Position numbers and translations under genes: made by a program
Shown here: piece after piece, positions 55,501-64,000 of the stretch
Layout of the letters: each line of letters opens with the position of its first letter
Position numbering within the stretch: the stretch's first letter is position 1
The notes under the pieces: generated by a model
Database searches by the model: none
The model's input: only the letters and a program-made list of their open reading frames with translations
What the model was told of the DNA's origin: nothing
Assembly (NCBI RefSeq): GCF_900109545.1
Contig: NZ_FOAP01000012.1
Coordinates: 1 to 64,000 of the forward strand
Origin: Stigmatella aurantiaca
Lineage (GTDB): Bacteria > Myxococcota > Myxococcia > Myxococcales > Myxococcaceae
DNA: 64,000 nt
Direction: 5' to 3'

Positions 55501-57580
55501 CAAGGACTCGCGCAGCGCCGTGGAGGCGTTCATCGCCGCCGCGAAGCTCTCCTCCTCCCGGCTGAATGATCTCGACGGGGCCGCCCTGCTCTACCGGCAG
55601 GCCCTGGAGAAGGATCCGTTCAACGCCGCGGCCACCACCGGCCTGGAGGACCTGCTCGCCCAGCGCGGCGGCACCGCGGACCTCGCCGCCCTGCACGAGC
55701 GCCGCGGCGAGGCCCGGCTCGTCAAGCGCGATGCCGCCGGGGCTGCCTCCGCGTTCGTCAGCGGGGCGAAGCTCTTCCTCACCGCGCTCGATGACCGCGC
55801 CAAGGCCCTGGCCCTGGTGGAGCGCGCCCTCCAGGCGCACCCGAGCTTCCCGGATGCCCTGGAGCTGAAGGGCCGGCTCCTGCTGGACTCCCAGAATTAC
55901 GCCGAGGCCGCCGCGGCGCTCGCCCAGCGCGTGCAGCAGGGCGGAGACCCGCGCCTGCTGGCCCAGCACCACCTCACCCTGGGCGGGCTCTACCAGACGC
56001 ACCTCAATGAGCCGGGCCGCGCCGCCGCGCACCTGCAGACGGCGCTCGCCACGCTGCCCAAGAACACCGAGGCCCTGGACCGGCTGGCCACCCTGCACCT
56101 GCAGGGCCGCAACTGGACGGGCGCCGTGGACTGCCTCAAGCGCCTGCTGGAGCAGGACCTGCCCAACGAGGACCGCGCCCGCCACACCGTGGAGCTGGCG
56201 CGCGTGCACGACGAGGGCCTGAACGACATGGCGAGCGCCTCGCTGCTGTACCGCAAGGCCCTGGAGCTGGTGCCCGGCGATTCGGCGCTGGTGGACCGGC
56301 TCGTCATCCTCTACGAGCGCTCCGCCAACCTCCCCGAGCTGGCGCAGATGCTGGAGGCCCAGGTGGGGGCGCTCGCCTCGGAGCCCAAGCGCGCCCAGTC
56401 CGTGCGGATGCGCCTGGCGGAGCTGTATGCCCGCTCGCTGGAGCAGCCTGCCCGCGCCATCGCCGTCTACCGCCAGGTGCTGGAGCAGGAGTCCTCGCAC
56501 CTGGCCGCGCGCGCGGCCCTCGCGGACCTCTACACGCGCGACAGCAGCACCACGCCCATGGCCATCGAGGAGCACCGGCAGCTGCTCAAGCTGGACCCCT
56601 CGCGCGTGGAGAGCCTGCACGCCCTCTTCAAGCTGTGGGAGGGCCTCAAGCAGTACGACAAGGCCTTCTGCGCCGCCGCCGTGCTGCAGTTCCTCCGCTC
56701 GGCCAACGAGGCCGAGGGCGTCTTCTACAGCGAGGCGAAGAACCGCCTGCCCCACGAGGCCCAGGAGCGCCTGGCGCTGGCGGACCTGGACAACGCCCTG
56801 CTGCCGCCCTCCGCCCGGGGCCCCCTGCTGGAGGTGCTGCGCGCCGTGGGTGACCAGGTGGGCAAGCTCTACCCGCCCCAGTTCGAGATGCTGGGCGTGG
56901 ACCGCAAGGTGGACCGCCTCAAGCCGGACTCGGCCGTGTTCAAGGCCATCCTCTCGGTGGCCAAGGTCTTCGGCGTGGAGGAGTTCGAAGTCTACCAAGC
57001 CCGCCGCGGGCTGATGACGCTGGAGACCACCGAGCCCCTGTGCGTGTGCGTGGGCCAGGACGTGGTGCGCAAGTTCAACGCCCGCGAGCAGAAGTTCCTC
57101 ATCGGCCGCGCGGTGCTGGGGCTGCTCAACCGGACGGCCATGCTCTCGAAGCTCTCCCAGGGCGAGACGGCGGACCTGCTGGGCAACTCCATCCGCATCT
57201 TCGCCCCCCAGTTCTCCGCGCTCGGCCGCAAGAACGACGAGATGGTGAAGCAGCTGCGCAAGGCCTACACGCGCAAGGCCCTCAAGTCCCTGGAGATGCC
57301 CGCCATGGCCCTGGGCGATGCCACCCGGGTGGATGCCAAGGCCCTGGCCGAGGCCCTCTCGCTCTCCGCGGACCGCGCCGGCATGCTCATGTGCGGCGAT
57401 GTCTCGGTGGGCCTCGGGGTGGTGCTGCGCGAGGACCCCGCCATGTCCAACTCGAGGATCGACTCCATGGATCCGGTGTTCGCGGCGCTCAAGCACCGCG
57501 AGGACCTGCGCGAGATGCTGAACTTCTCGCTCTCGGACGACTTCTTCCGGATGCGGCAGCGGCTGGGGATGTCGCTGTAG
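52535..57580 (+). CDS. giant tetratricopeptide-repeat protein
   Basis: 1681 residues from ATG 52535; an upstream in-frame extension to 52304 overlaps the oxidoreductase gene. No signal or membrane segment. Most of the length (about 50-1450) is TPR-like helical hairpins in which Ala-, Leu- and Tyr-rich units repeat (for example YERQGRFAELVAMYEQDLLQ and YAQEGRWNELIKMYRAEA). The last about 230 residues are a distinct globular part with no recognised fold. It is a scaffold-type protein. Proteins of this size and kind are common in myxobacteria; the partner is unknown. It ends three bases before the convergent CinA-like gene. Confidence 0.88.
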   Translation: MSEPTDLTKTSSFVSPPVPPAKPATEVLAQNLGTLPPVTAEEEARERVAALDREARALSATEPQQAALLFHELGLIWEETLKNPRNAAVAFQAAYKLAPKFLVNIRAARRLFADVGNWQMVLQLLDAELNGTDEPRQKAALLFEKATILEERLSREADAKATWQQCLELKPTEVALLTQLEAHYAARNDSEALVEVYRLLSAALETPALRAHYLTSAGLVLEERLNQPEAAAACFREAFTLDRSDLLLLASLKRVAEREGRTDEMLAALASEAHLLGTQATPAYLQIAKIYERLGRKDDALAALLAARRVTPQEPLVLSELAGIYETQGRYEELADVLLSWVGSINDESELVAINLRLAALYEEDLKRELDAIARYQAILARIPGHASALAGMGKLYHRLQNWEGLVSVFDAEIAAGDEPKQKAARMYKAAEVLEERLGRQEDAITRYNACLQLQPGYLPAQKALARLYERQGRFAELVAMYEQDLLQTADRDQLITTLNKMAGIYEDRLSDLAHAIDCMKRILDLASDHLPTLRNLSRLHERAGQYRELIETQELEASFAGDTKQVLSLYHRNAEILDEHLKDRPGAITVYERVLALSPSYLPALKALGRLYAQEGRWNELIKMYRAEAEIASSTEQASTLIYKIGELYEHRLKSENEAIASYQEALTLAPSYFPALRALARIYRTQNAWESLIEVLRSEAANRIDPAERANALFQAAAIWEDQLQRPGLAIEGYQEVLRVAPSHAASLRALERLYVTQDNTKELVAILDRETQVGHSPGAKVAAYLKLARLYMDRFQEPTRAAQCCEAVLQLEPGQLSALKMLERIRSGDRARRAELRARLAERVTDTRLRTALRLSAAVDQDQTLSESTLDEYKLAFQEDPADVRVSFALERAMRQAGDASGLAWLYARRLEAVTDPYERVELLLRAADVAETKLGDLERAAQLYQSILDGQPTCLPALMGARRVQLKQGNPAAARASLEAEARASKDSRSAVEAFIAAAKLSSSRLNDLDGAALLYRQALEKDPFNAAATTGLEDLLAQRGGTADLAALHERRGEARLVKRDAAGAASAFVSGAKLFLTALDDRAKALALVERALQAHPSFPDALELKGRLLLDSQNYAEAAAALAQRVQQGGDPRLLAQHHLTLGGLYQTHLNEPGRAAAHLQTALATLPKNTEALDRLATLHLQGRNWTGAVDCLKRLLEQDLPNEDRARHTVELARVHDEGLNDMASASLLYRKALELVPGDSALVDRLVILYERSANLPELAQMLEAQVGALASEPKRAQSVRMRLAELYARSLEQPARAIAVYRQVLEQESSHLAARAALADLYTRDSSTTPMAIEEHRQLLKLDPSRVESLHALFKLWEGLKQYDKAFCAAAVLQFLRSANEAEGVFYSEAKNRLPHEAQERLALADLDNALLPPSARGPLLEVLRAVGDQVGKLYPPQFEMLGVDRKVDRLKPDSAVFKAILSVAKVFGVEEFEVYQARRGLMTLETTEPLCVCVGQDVVRKFNAREQKFLIGRAVLGLLNRTAMLSKLSQGETADLLGNSIRIFAPQFSALGRKNDEMVKQLRKAYTRKALKSLEMPAMALGDATRVDAKALAEALSLSADRAGMLMCGDVSVGLGVVLREDPAMSNSRIDSMDPVFAALKHREDLREMLNFSLSDDFFRMRQRLGMSL

Positions 57581-57583
57581 CGG

Positions 57584-58315
57584 CTACTCCTGGCGGACGA
57601 TGGCATCCGCGGGCAGGCCGCCGCGGATGCGCGCCACGGCCTGCTCCACGGGCGCCGCCTCGGCGGCCTCCACCGTCACCTTCACCCGGTAGTCCAGCGT
57701 GGCGTCGAACACCGGGTAGGAGCCGATGGCCACGTGGGGCATGTCGAGCGCCACCCGGTCCAGCACCGCGGCGATGGCGCTCTCGCCCAGCCGCAGGTAC
57801 AGGTTGCACAGGTGCACCGGCGTGCCGCGCAGCCGCGCCAGCACCGTCTCCAGCTGCAGCTTGAAGAGCTGCGGCACCCCGGGCAGCAGGAAGATGTTGT
57901 CCACCGTCAGCACCGGGAACCAGGTGCCCTCCTGGGGCAGCAGCACCGCCCCCTCGGGCGCGTCCGCCAGCCGCAGGGCCTCGGCGGTGAGGTTCTCCGA
58001 GCGCCTGCGCACCAGCTCCACCATCTCCGGCAGCCGCACCACCTGCCGCCCCAGCGCCAGCGCCACCGCGCGCACGGTGACATCGTCGTGCGTGGGGCCG
58101 ATGCCCCCGCTGGTGAACACGTAAGGGGCGCGCGCGCGGGCCCGGGCCACCGCCTCCACGATGATGTCCACGTCGTCGGGGATGATCTCCACCGAGCGCA
58201 GGGGGATGCCCACCTCCCTCAGCCGCCGGATGAGCAGCGGACCGTTGGCATCCACCACCTTCGCGGTGAGCACTTCGTTGCCGATGATGACCGCCGCTGC
58301 GCCGGTACGCTCCAT
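57584..58315 (-). CDS. CinA/MoaB-type molybdopterin-binding domain protein
   Basis: 243 residues. The molybdopterin-binding fold shows AAVIIGNEVLTAKVVDANG and the hallmark FTSGGIGPTHDDVT, as in the N-terminal domain of competence/damage-inducible CinA; the PncC amidase half is absent. The role of stand-alone versions is unclear (possible nucleotide pyrophosphatase). It lies 13 bases downstream of dTMP kinase in the same direction. Confidence 0.85.
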   Translation of the reverse strand: MERTGAAAVIIGNEVLTAKVVDANGPLLIRRLREVGIPLRSVEIIPDDVDIIVEAVARARARAPYVFTSGGIGPTHDDVTVRAVALALGRQVVRLPEMVELVRRRSENLTAEALRLADAPEGAVLLPQEGTWFPVLTVDNIFLLPGVPQLFKLQLETVLARLRGTPVHLCNLYLRLGESAIAAVLDRVALDMPHVAIGSYPVFDATLDYRVKVTVEAAEAAPVEQAVARIRGGLPADAIVRQE

Positions 58316-58328
58316 GGGAGCGCCGAGT

Positions 58329-58991
58329 CTAGCGCACGCGCTTGCGCCCGAGCACGGAGTGAATCTCCGCCAGCGCCGCCTCCGTCACGGCCTCCACAGA
58401 GGCCTCCCCGTCGATGCGGACGATGGGCTCCTGGGACTCGCGCCGCCGGATGGCCTCCTCGTACTGCCGGGCGATGCGCCGCTGGAGCGTGTCCTCCTCG
58501 AACAGCTCCTTCGCCCCACCCCGCGCCGCGCGCCTGCGCGCCGCCACCGCCGGGGACACGTGGACGAACAGCGTCAGGTCCGGGGACACCGCGTGGCCGT
58601 TCACCGCCTCCACCCACGCCATGGCCAGCGCCGCGCCCTGGTAGGCCAGCGAGGACAACACGTACCGGTCGCTCAGGACGATGTGCCCGGCCTCCAGCGC
58701 GGGGAGCACCTTGGCCTTCAGGTGGTCCGTGCGGTCGGCCGCGTACAGCAGCGCGAGCGTCTCCGGCGCCAGCGGCCCGCCCCCCTGGGGCAGGACGAGC
58801 CTGCCCGTGAGGGCCTGGCGAATCATCGTCCCGATGGGCCCATCCGAGGGCTCCCGGGTGGTGAGCACGGTGTGGCCCTCGGCGCGCAGGGCGGCGGCGA
58901 GGCGCTCGGCCTGCGTGGTGGTGCCCGCCCCATCCAGCCCCTCCAGAACGAAGAAGCGCCCCTTGCCCGGCTTGCGGCGCACGGCACTCAC
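58329..58991 (-). CDS. tmk: dTMP kinase with Thr in place of the P-loop Lys
   Basis: 220 residues. The fold and motifs are those of thymidylate kinase: LEGLDGAGTTTQAE (P-loop), TREPSDGPIG, DRYVLSSLAYQGAA (the DRY/S motif) and a Arg-rich lid (VAARRRAARGG). The usual P-loop Lys (GxGKTT) is Thr here. Phosphorylation of dTMP for DNA synthesis is the expected job, but activity may be changed or the variant may be tolerated as in some other bacterial Tmks. Its ATG overlaps the stop of the upstream membrane protein (ATGA). Confidence 0.85.
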   Translation of the reverse strand: MSAVRRKPGKGRFFVLEGLDGAGTTTQAERLAAALRAEGHTVLTTREPSDGPIGTMIRQALTGRLVLPQGGGPLAPETLALLYAADRTDHLKAKVLPALEAGHIVLSDRYVLSSLAYQGAALAMAWVEAVNGHAVSPDLTLFVHVSPAVAARRRAARGGAKELFEEDTLQRRIARQYEEAIRRRESQEPIVRIDGEASVEAVTEAALAEIHSVLGRKRVR

Positions 58992-59341
58992 CGGGGCAGC
59001 AACAGGGAAGGATTGTCCAGGCGCAGCCGGCGCCGCAGCTCCAGCAGATCGCCGTAGCGCTTCAGCTCGCCGGCGAGCTCCCGGCGCCCCTTGAGGTAGT
59101 GCGTGAGGCCATAGACGACGAGCCCCAGGGCCACCGCCGCGGCCACAAAGCCCAGCACCGGCGTCCGGAGGGAGTCCCAGAAGAGCTTGGCGGCCGCTCC
59201 CCCCAGGATGAAGGCCACGAGGGTGGCCACGCCCGCGTGGGCGAAGTGGAGGATGCTCTGCCGGGCGGCCAGGCTGCCCTGGAGCTGCTCGAGCTGAGAC
59301 CGCAATTCATCGGGGTTGTCGGCGTTCACGGGGCGGGGCAT
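58988..59341 (-). CDS. small two-helix membrane protein
   Basis: 117 residues. A charged N-terminal helix (about 8-28, likely coiled coil) is followed by two membrane helices (about 35-50 and 60-80) and a basic C-terminal tail (KGRRELAGELKRYGDLLELRRRLRL is the region, here named only by residues 84-108). No known family. Overlaps dTMP kinase by 4 bases, so the two are co-translated. Confidence 0.75.
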   Translation of the reverse strand: MPRPVNADNPDELRSQLEQLQGSLAARQSILHFAHAGVATLVAFILGGAAAKLFWDSLRTPVLGFVAAAVALGLVVYGLTHYLKGRRELAGELKRYGDLLELRRRLRLDNPSLLLPR

Positions 59342-59392
59342 AGCGCAGCCCCTGCCCGCCGTCGAGCCGGCAGCCCGGCTTTCCGGGCCGCC

Positions 59393-60726
<1,334 letters not shown>

Positions 60727-60730
<4 letters not shown>

Positions 60731-61293
60731 GGCTCGGCCGCCACGCGCGTGCCACACACCGTGCAGAGCTTCCCGGGCCGGGTGGGCGTGCGGCACTTCT
60801 GGCAGGGCTTCCACGCGTCCTCCTCCGAGCCCGCCTTCCGGGCCTCGGCGGCCGGGGCCAGGCGCGCCCGGGGCAGCCGCATGCCGCAGCGGTCACACAC
60901 CAGGCCCTCCGCCTGCACGTTGCGGCAGTACCGGCAGACGACGGCCCCCGTGGGCGCCGCCGTGCGCACACCATCCGCGGCGGCCCGGCCCGTGTCCAGA
61001 TCCTGCACGGGCTGAAGGGGGACGTGGGCCACCGGGGCCGACCGCGTCGTCTCCATCTCCGGGAGCACCTGGGCGGGAAGATCCGGCCCCGCCTTCTGGC
61101 GCGTGAAATCCAGCTCGGGAATCAGCTCGCTGGGCACCGCGACCCGGCCACCCGCGTGGTGCGTCTGCTCCAGCTCCGGCAGCGGTGCCACCGCCACGGG
61201 GGCCGCTTGCCGCGGCTGCTGGAGCTTCTTGCCACAGTTCTCGCACTCGCTCCCCTGCGCCTGGGAGTGCTCGCACATCGGGCAGATGATCAT
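60727..61293 (-). CDS. triple zinc-ribbon protein
   Basis: 188 residues from ATG 61293 (MIICPMCE; ATG 61317 is an alternative that adds 8). Three zinc-knuckle regions: CPMCEHS..CENCG, CRYCRN..CDRCG and CQKCRT..CTVCG, the last two near the C-terminus, joined by a Pro/Glu-rich linker with three copies of a hydrophobic-Glu-x-(T/L) pattern (LPELEQT, IPELDFT, LPEMETT). It may be an adaptor or nucleic-acid contact protein. Translationally coupled to thrC. Confidence 0.85.
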
Positions 61294-61344
61294 GCCGTGA
61301 AGGTTAACGGGCGACATGCCCCGGGAGCAACGCTGCGCCGTGCG

Positions 61345-61980
61345 CTAGCCCAGGGATTGGACTTCGCCCGTCATCGGCACGAAGCGCACGGGCAACAGGT
61401 GCTCGACCCGGGGCAGCAGGCCTTCCGGGGAGCGGGTGATCCGTAGCAGCTCCTGCGCCCCCCCTTGAGGCCCCACGGGGATGACCATGACCCCCCCCGG
61501 TTGAAGCTGGGCCAAAAGCCGGGGCGGCACGGCTTCCGGGGCCGCCGTGGCGATGATGACGTCGAACGGCGCCGTTTCGGGCCACCCCTGGCCCCCGTCC
61601 CCCTCGCGCAGGAAGACGTTCGAGAAGCCCAGGTCCTTCAGCAGGAGGCTCGCGGAGCGGGCAAGCGCGGGGACGATCTCCACCGAGTAGACCTCCTTGC
61701 ACAGCTGCGCGAGGACGGCCGTCTGGTAGCCCGAGCCCGTGCCGATCTCCAGCACCCGCTCGCTTCCCCGCAGGCCGAGCGCCTGGGACATCAGCGCCAC
61801 GACGTACGGCTGGCTGATGGTCTGCCCATGGCCAATGGCCAGGGGGAAATCCTCCGTGGCCGCATGGCGCAGGGCCTCGGGGATGAAGGCGGCGCGGTCC
61901 AGGCGCGCGATGGCCTCCAGCACACGGGAATCCTGAATGCCCTTCTTGGCCAGCGCCTCCGCCAGGACGCGGTCTCCCAT
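61345..61980 (-). CDS. pcm: protein-L-isoaspartate O-methyltransferase
   Basis: 211 residues. Family motif I VLEIGTGSGYQTAVLAQL, the substrate-side ISQPYVVALMSQAL, motif post-I VYSVEIV and the later FDVIIATAAPEAVP are all as in Pcm. It methylates abnormal isoaspartyl residues with SAM so that they can return to aspartate, a repair of aged proteins. It lies between recG and the zinc-ribbon gene, all on the minus strand. Confidence 0.95.
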   Translation of the reverse strand: MGDRVLAEALAKKGIQDSRVLEAIARLDRAAFIPEALRHAATEDFPLAIGHGQTISQPYVVALMSQALGLRGSERVLEIGTGSGYQTAVLAQLCKEVYSVEIVPALARSASLLLKDLGFSNVFLREGDGGQGWPETAPFDVIIATAAPEAVPPRLLAQLQPGGVMVIPVGPQGGAQELLRITRSPEGLLPRVEHLLPVRFVPMTGEVQSLG

Positions 61981-62050
61981 GGGTGCCTCCTCCTTCCCTA
62001 TATAAGGATACGCATGCCCCCGGGATGGACAGGTAGGATGCGCGCCTCCC

Positions 62051-64000
62051 CTATCCTACCCGGGCCAGCGCCAGACGGCCTTCCCAGCGTTCCTCCAGGG
62101 CCTTCACGAGCCCCAGGTGCTCGGGCGCCTGGAGGTGGGCATCGCGTTCGAGAATCTTCCGCGCCTCGATCTGGGCCAGGGAGAGCAGGTCCCCGTCCCG
62201 GACGAGGTTGGCCACGGCCAGCTCCGGCAGGCCGCTCTGGCGCGTGCCGAGAAACTCCCCGGGGCCGCGAATCTCCAGGTCCTTCTCGGCGATGACGAAG
62301 CCGTCGCTGCTGTGCTCCATCACGGACAGGCGCTCGGTGGACTCCCAGGAGCGCGCGAGGCTGGCGATCAGGAAGCAGAAGCTGATGGCGGCGCCGCGCC
62401 CCACCCGGCCCCGGAGCTGGTGAAGCTGCGAGAGCCCGAAGCGCTCGGCGGCCTCGATGACCATGACGGAGGCATTGGGCACGTCCACGCCCACCTCCAC
62501 CACGGTGGTGCACACGAGGATGTGAATCTGCCGCTCGCGGAACGCCTCCATCACCGCGTCCTTCTCCTCGGGCTTCATCCGCCCATGGAGCAGCCCCACG
62601 CGGGCGTGCGGAAACACCTGCTGGAGCTTCTCCGCGCCCTGCGTGGCGTCCTCCAGGTCCAGCTTCTCGGACTCCTCCACCAGCGGATAGACGATGTACG
62701 CCTGGTGCCCCTTGGCGATCTCCGCGCCGACGGCCTCGTACACGCGGGCTCGCTGCTGGGCGTTGAAGACGCGGGTGGACACGGGGGTGCGCCCCGGGGG
62801 CAGCTCGTCGATGATGGAGACGTCCAGGTCCCCGTAGAGCGTCATCGCCAGGGTGCGGGGAATGGGCGTGGCGGTCATCACCAGCACATCCGGCGTGGGG
62901 CCCTTGCTCATCAGCGTGTGGCGCTGGAGCACCCCGAAGCGGTGCTGCTCGTCGATGACGGCGAGCCCCAGCTTCTCGAAGGCCACCCCGCCCTGGATGA
63001 GGGCATGGGTGCCCACCGCGAGGTGAATCTCCCCCCGGGCCACGGCCTCGCGCACCTCGCGCTTGTGCTTCGCCGTCCCGGCGGCGCTGACCAGCCCCAC
63101 GCGGAAGCCCAGCGGCTCCAGGAGCCGGCGGAAGCTGCGCTCGTGCTGCTCGGCGAGGATCTCCGTGGGGGCCATGACGGCCACCTGGTAGCCGTCCTGC
63201 AACGCGAGCAGCGAGGCCACCACCGCCACGGCCGTCTTGCCCGAGCCCACGTCCCCCTGGACGAGCCGGTTCATGGGCTCGGCGCGGGCCATGTCCTCGG
63301 CCAGCTCGTCCACCACGCGCGACTGCGCGCCGGTGAGCTGGAAGGGCAACGCCCCCCGCGCCCGGGCCATCCGCTCCCGGGAGACATTGAAGGCGATGCC
63401 CCGCTCCGTCTTCACGTTCTGGCGCTTGAGCCCCATGCCGAGCTGCAGGAAGAACAGCTCATCGAAGGCGAGCCGCCGGTGCGCGGGGCTCTGGTGTGAA
63501 TCCAGCGCCTCCAGGTCCGCGGTGTCCGGAGGAAAGTGGATGCTGCGCAGCGCCTCGGGCAGCGTCACCAACCCGAGCCGCTTGCGCAGCGCCTCGGGCA
63601 GCGGCTCCTCGAGCTGCTGGGCGTAGTTCTCGCTCACCCGGGCGGCCACATCGCGGAACGAGCGTTGATCCCCCCGCTCGAAGCCGGGATAGATGGGGAC
63701 GATGCGGTTGAAGTGGACCGAGGAGGACTCCAGATCCTCCGCGGGCTCGATCTCCGGGTGCGCCATCTCCCGGCCGGACATGGAGGCGCGGACCTCGCCG
63801 GAGAGCACGAGCCGCTTGCCCACGGTGAAGCGGCTCTTGAGCCACGGCCCGGCGTGGAAATACGTGGCGGCGATGCTACCCGACGGGTCGGCGACCACGG
63901 CCTTGAAGTAGCGCTTGCCGTTGCGGCCGGCCACGTAGTCCGCCGACTTCACGGTGCCCACGGTGACGCCGCGCCTGCCCGGCTCCAGCCCGGCGATGGT
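62051..64000 (-). CDS. recG: ATP-dependent DNA helicase RecG (5' end cut by window)
   Basis: The frame is open to the right edge, so the N-terminus (and start) lies outside; about 649 residues are visible. Present: wedge/OB-fold part (about 1-130 of the visible protein), Walker A VQGDVGSGKTAVAV, DEQHRFGV (DEAH-type box), TATPIPRTLAM, the C-domain motif VGVDVPNASVMVIE and QLRGRVGRG, and the RecG-specific TRQSGLPEL. It remodels stalled forks and Holliday junctions. A short gap separates it from pcm. Confidence 0.97.
   Translation of the reverse strand, partial: TIAGLEPGRRGVTVGTVKSADYVAGRNGKRYFKAVVADPSGSIAATYFHAGPWLKSRFTVGKRLVLSGEVRASMSGREMAHPEIEPAEDLESSSVHFNRIVPIYPGFERGDQRSFRDVAARVSENYAQQLEEPLPEALRKRLGLVTLPEALRSIHFPPDTADLEALDSHQSPAHRRLAFDELFFLQLGMGLKRQNVKTERGIAFNVSRERMARARGALPFQLTGAQSRVVDELAEDMARAEPMNRLVQGDVGSGKTAVAVVASLLALQDGYQVAVMAPTEILAEQHERSFRRLLEPLGFRVGLVSAAGTAKHKREVREAVARGEIHLAVGTHALIQGGVAFEKLGLAVIDEQHRFGVLQRHTLMSKGPTPDVLVMTATPIPRTLAMTLYGDLDVSIIDELPPGRTPVSTRVFNAQQRARVYEAVGAEIAKGHQAYIVYPLVEESEKLDLEDATQGAEKLQQVFPHARVGLLHGRMKPEEKDAVMEAFRERQIHILVCTTVVEVGVDVPNASVMVIEAAERFGLSQLHQLRGRVGRGAAISFCFLIASLARSWESTERLSVMEHSSDGFVIAEKDLEIRGPGEFLGTRQSGLPELAVANLVRDGDLLSLAQIEARKILERDAHLQAPEHLGLVKALEERWEGRLALARVG

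Noticed and set aside
52415-57496. 1693-codon minus-strand open frame opposite the TPR gene
   Set aside because: Same reason: the plus strand encodes regular TPR units and the minus frame is a low-complexity mirror.

Overview
The window is about 64 kb of a high-G+C, gene-dense bacterial chromosome. Codon bias, the number of lipoproteins and zinc-ribbon proteins, a truncated Hsp70, a very large tetratricopeptide protein, and toxin/immunity lipoprotein cassettes resembling myxobacterial Sit systems all point to a myxobacterium (Myxococcota). It is probably from the Cystobacterineae (Stigmatella/Cystobacter/Archangium-like); the genus is inference. No rRNA, CRISPR array, prophage structural genes or intact insertion sequence is visible. 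Most stretches are ordinary core chromosome.

Layout. 1-312: the C-terminal end of a GH19 chitinase, overlapping hairpins and tRNA-Val(CAC). 0.4-6.7 kb (minus): two small proteins, a truncated DnaK-like Hsp70, a UvrD/PcrA helicase and a repeat lipoprotein. 6.8-12.5 kb: NlpC/P60 lipoprotein, family-2 glycosyltransferase, zinc-ribbon protein with Thr-x-x-Phe-Gly repeats, a ComEA-like protein coupled to aspartate kinase. 12.6-20.9 kb: HutH, a GxGYxYP-type secreted protein, a zinc-ribbon/pilin hybrid, a DcrB-like protein, an SDR and a dienelactone hydrolase. 21.0-26.2 kb: a shortened cyclic beta-1,2-glucan synthase-like glycosyltransferase overlapping an ABC exporter. 26.2-30.6 kb: transaldolase, then an ankyrin-catalase pair divergent from oxyR (peroxide defence). 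30.7-34.2 kb: lipoprotein copper amine oxidase, O-methyltransferase and esterase.

34.2-38.7 kb is the accessory island and the most interesting part. Its base composition is visibly less G+C-rich. It starts beside a decayed NTF2-like gene fragment. It carries (i) a lipoprotein with a C-terminal PD-(D/E)xK-like nuclease core followed after 1 nt by a probable immunity gene, (ii) a membrane-anchored coiled-coil protein with a C-terminal GIY-YIG-like nuclease, organised like the SNIPE anti-phage protein, and (iii) a lipoprotein leader without a toxin domain next to a double-CxxC immunity protein of the SitI6 type. It therefore combines kin-discrimination toxins with a phage-entry defence nuclease.

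38.7-64 kb returns to chromosomal genes: a class II UvrA, an ester cyclase whose natural start seems to be ATC, a Rieske-P450 fusion, a UbiA prenyltransferase with a perfect palindrome over its start codon, M14 and M28 peptidases, a Big_2 lipoprotein, a Nudix hydrolase, a Gfo/Idh/MocA oxidoreductase, a 1681-residue TPR protein, a CinA-type protein, dTMP kinase, threonine synthase, Pcm and the 5'-truncated recG. Several genes end nose to nose with no gap, as expected of a compact genome.
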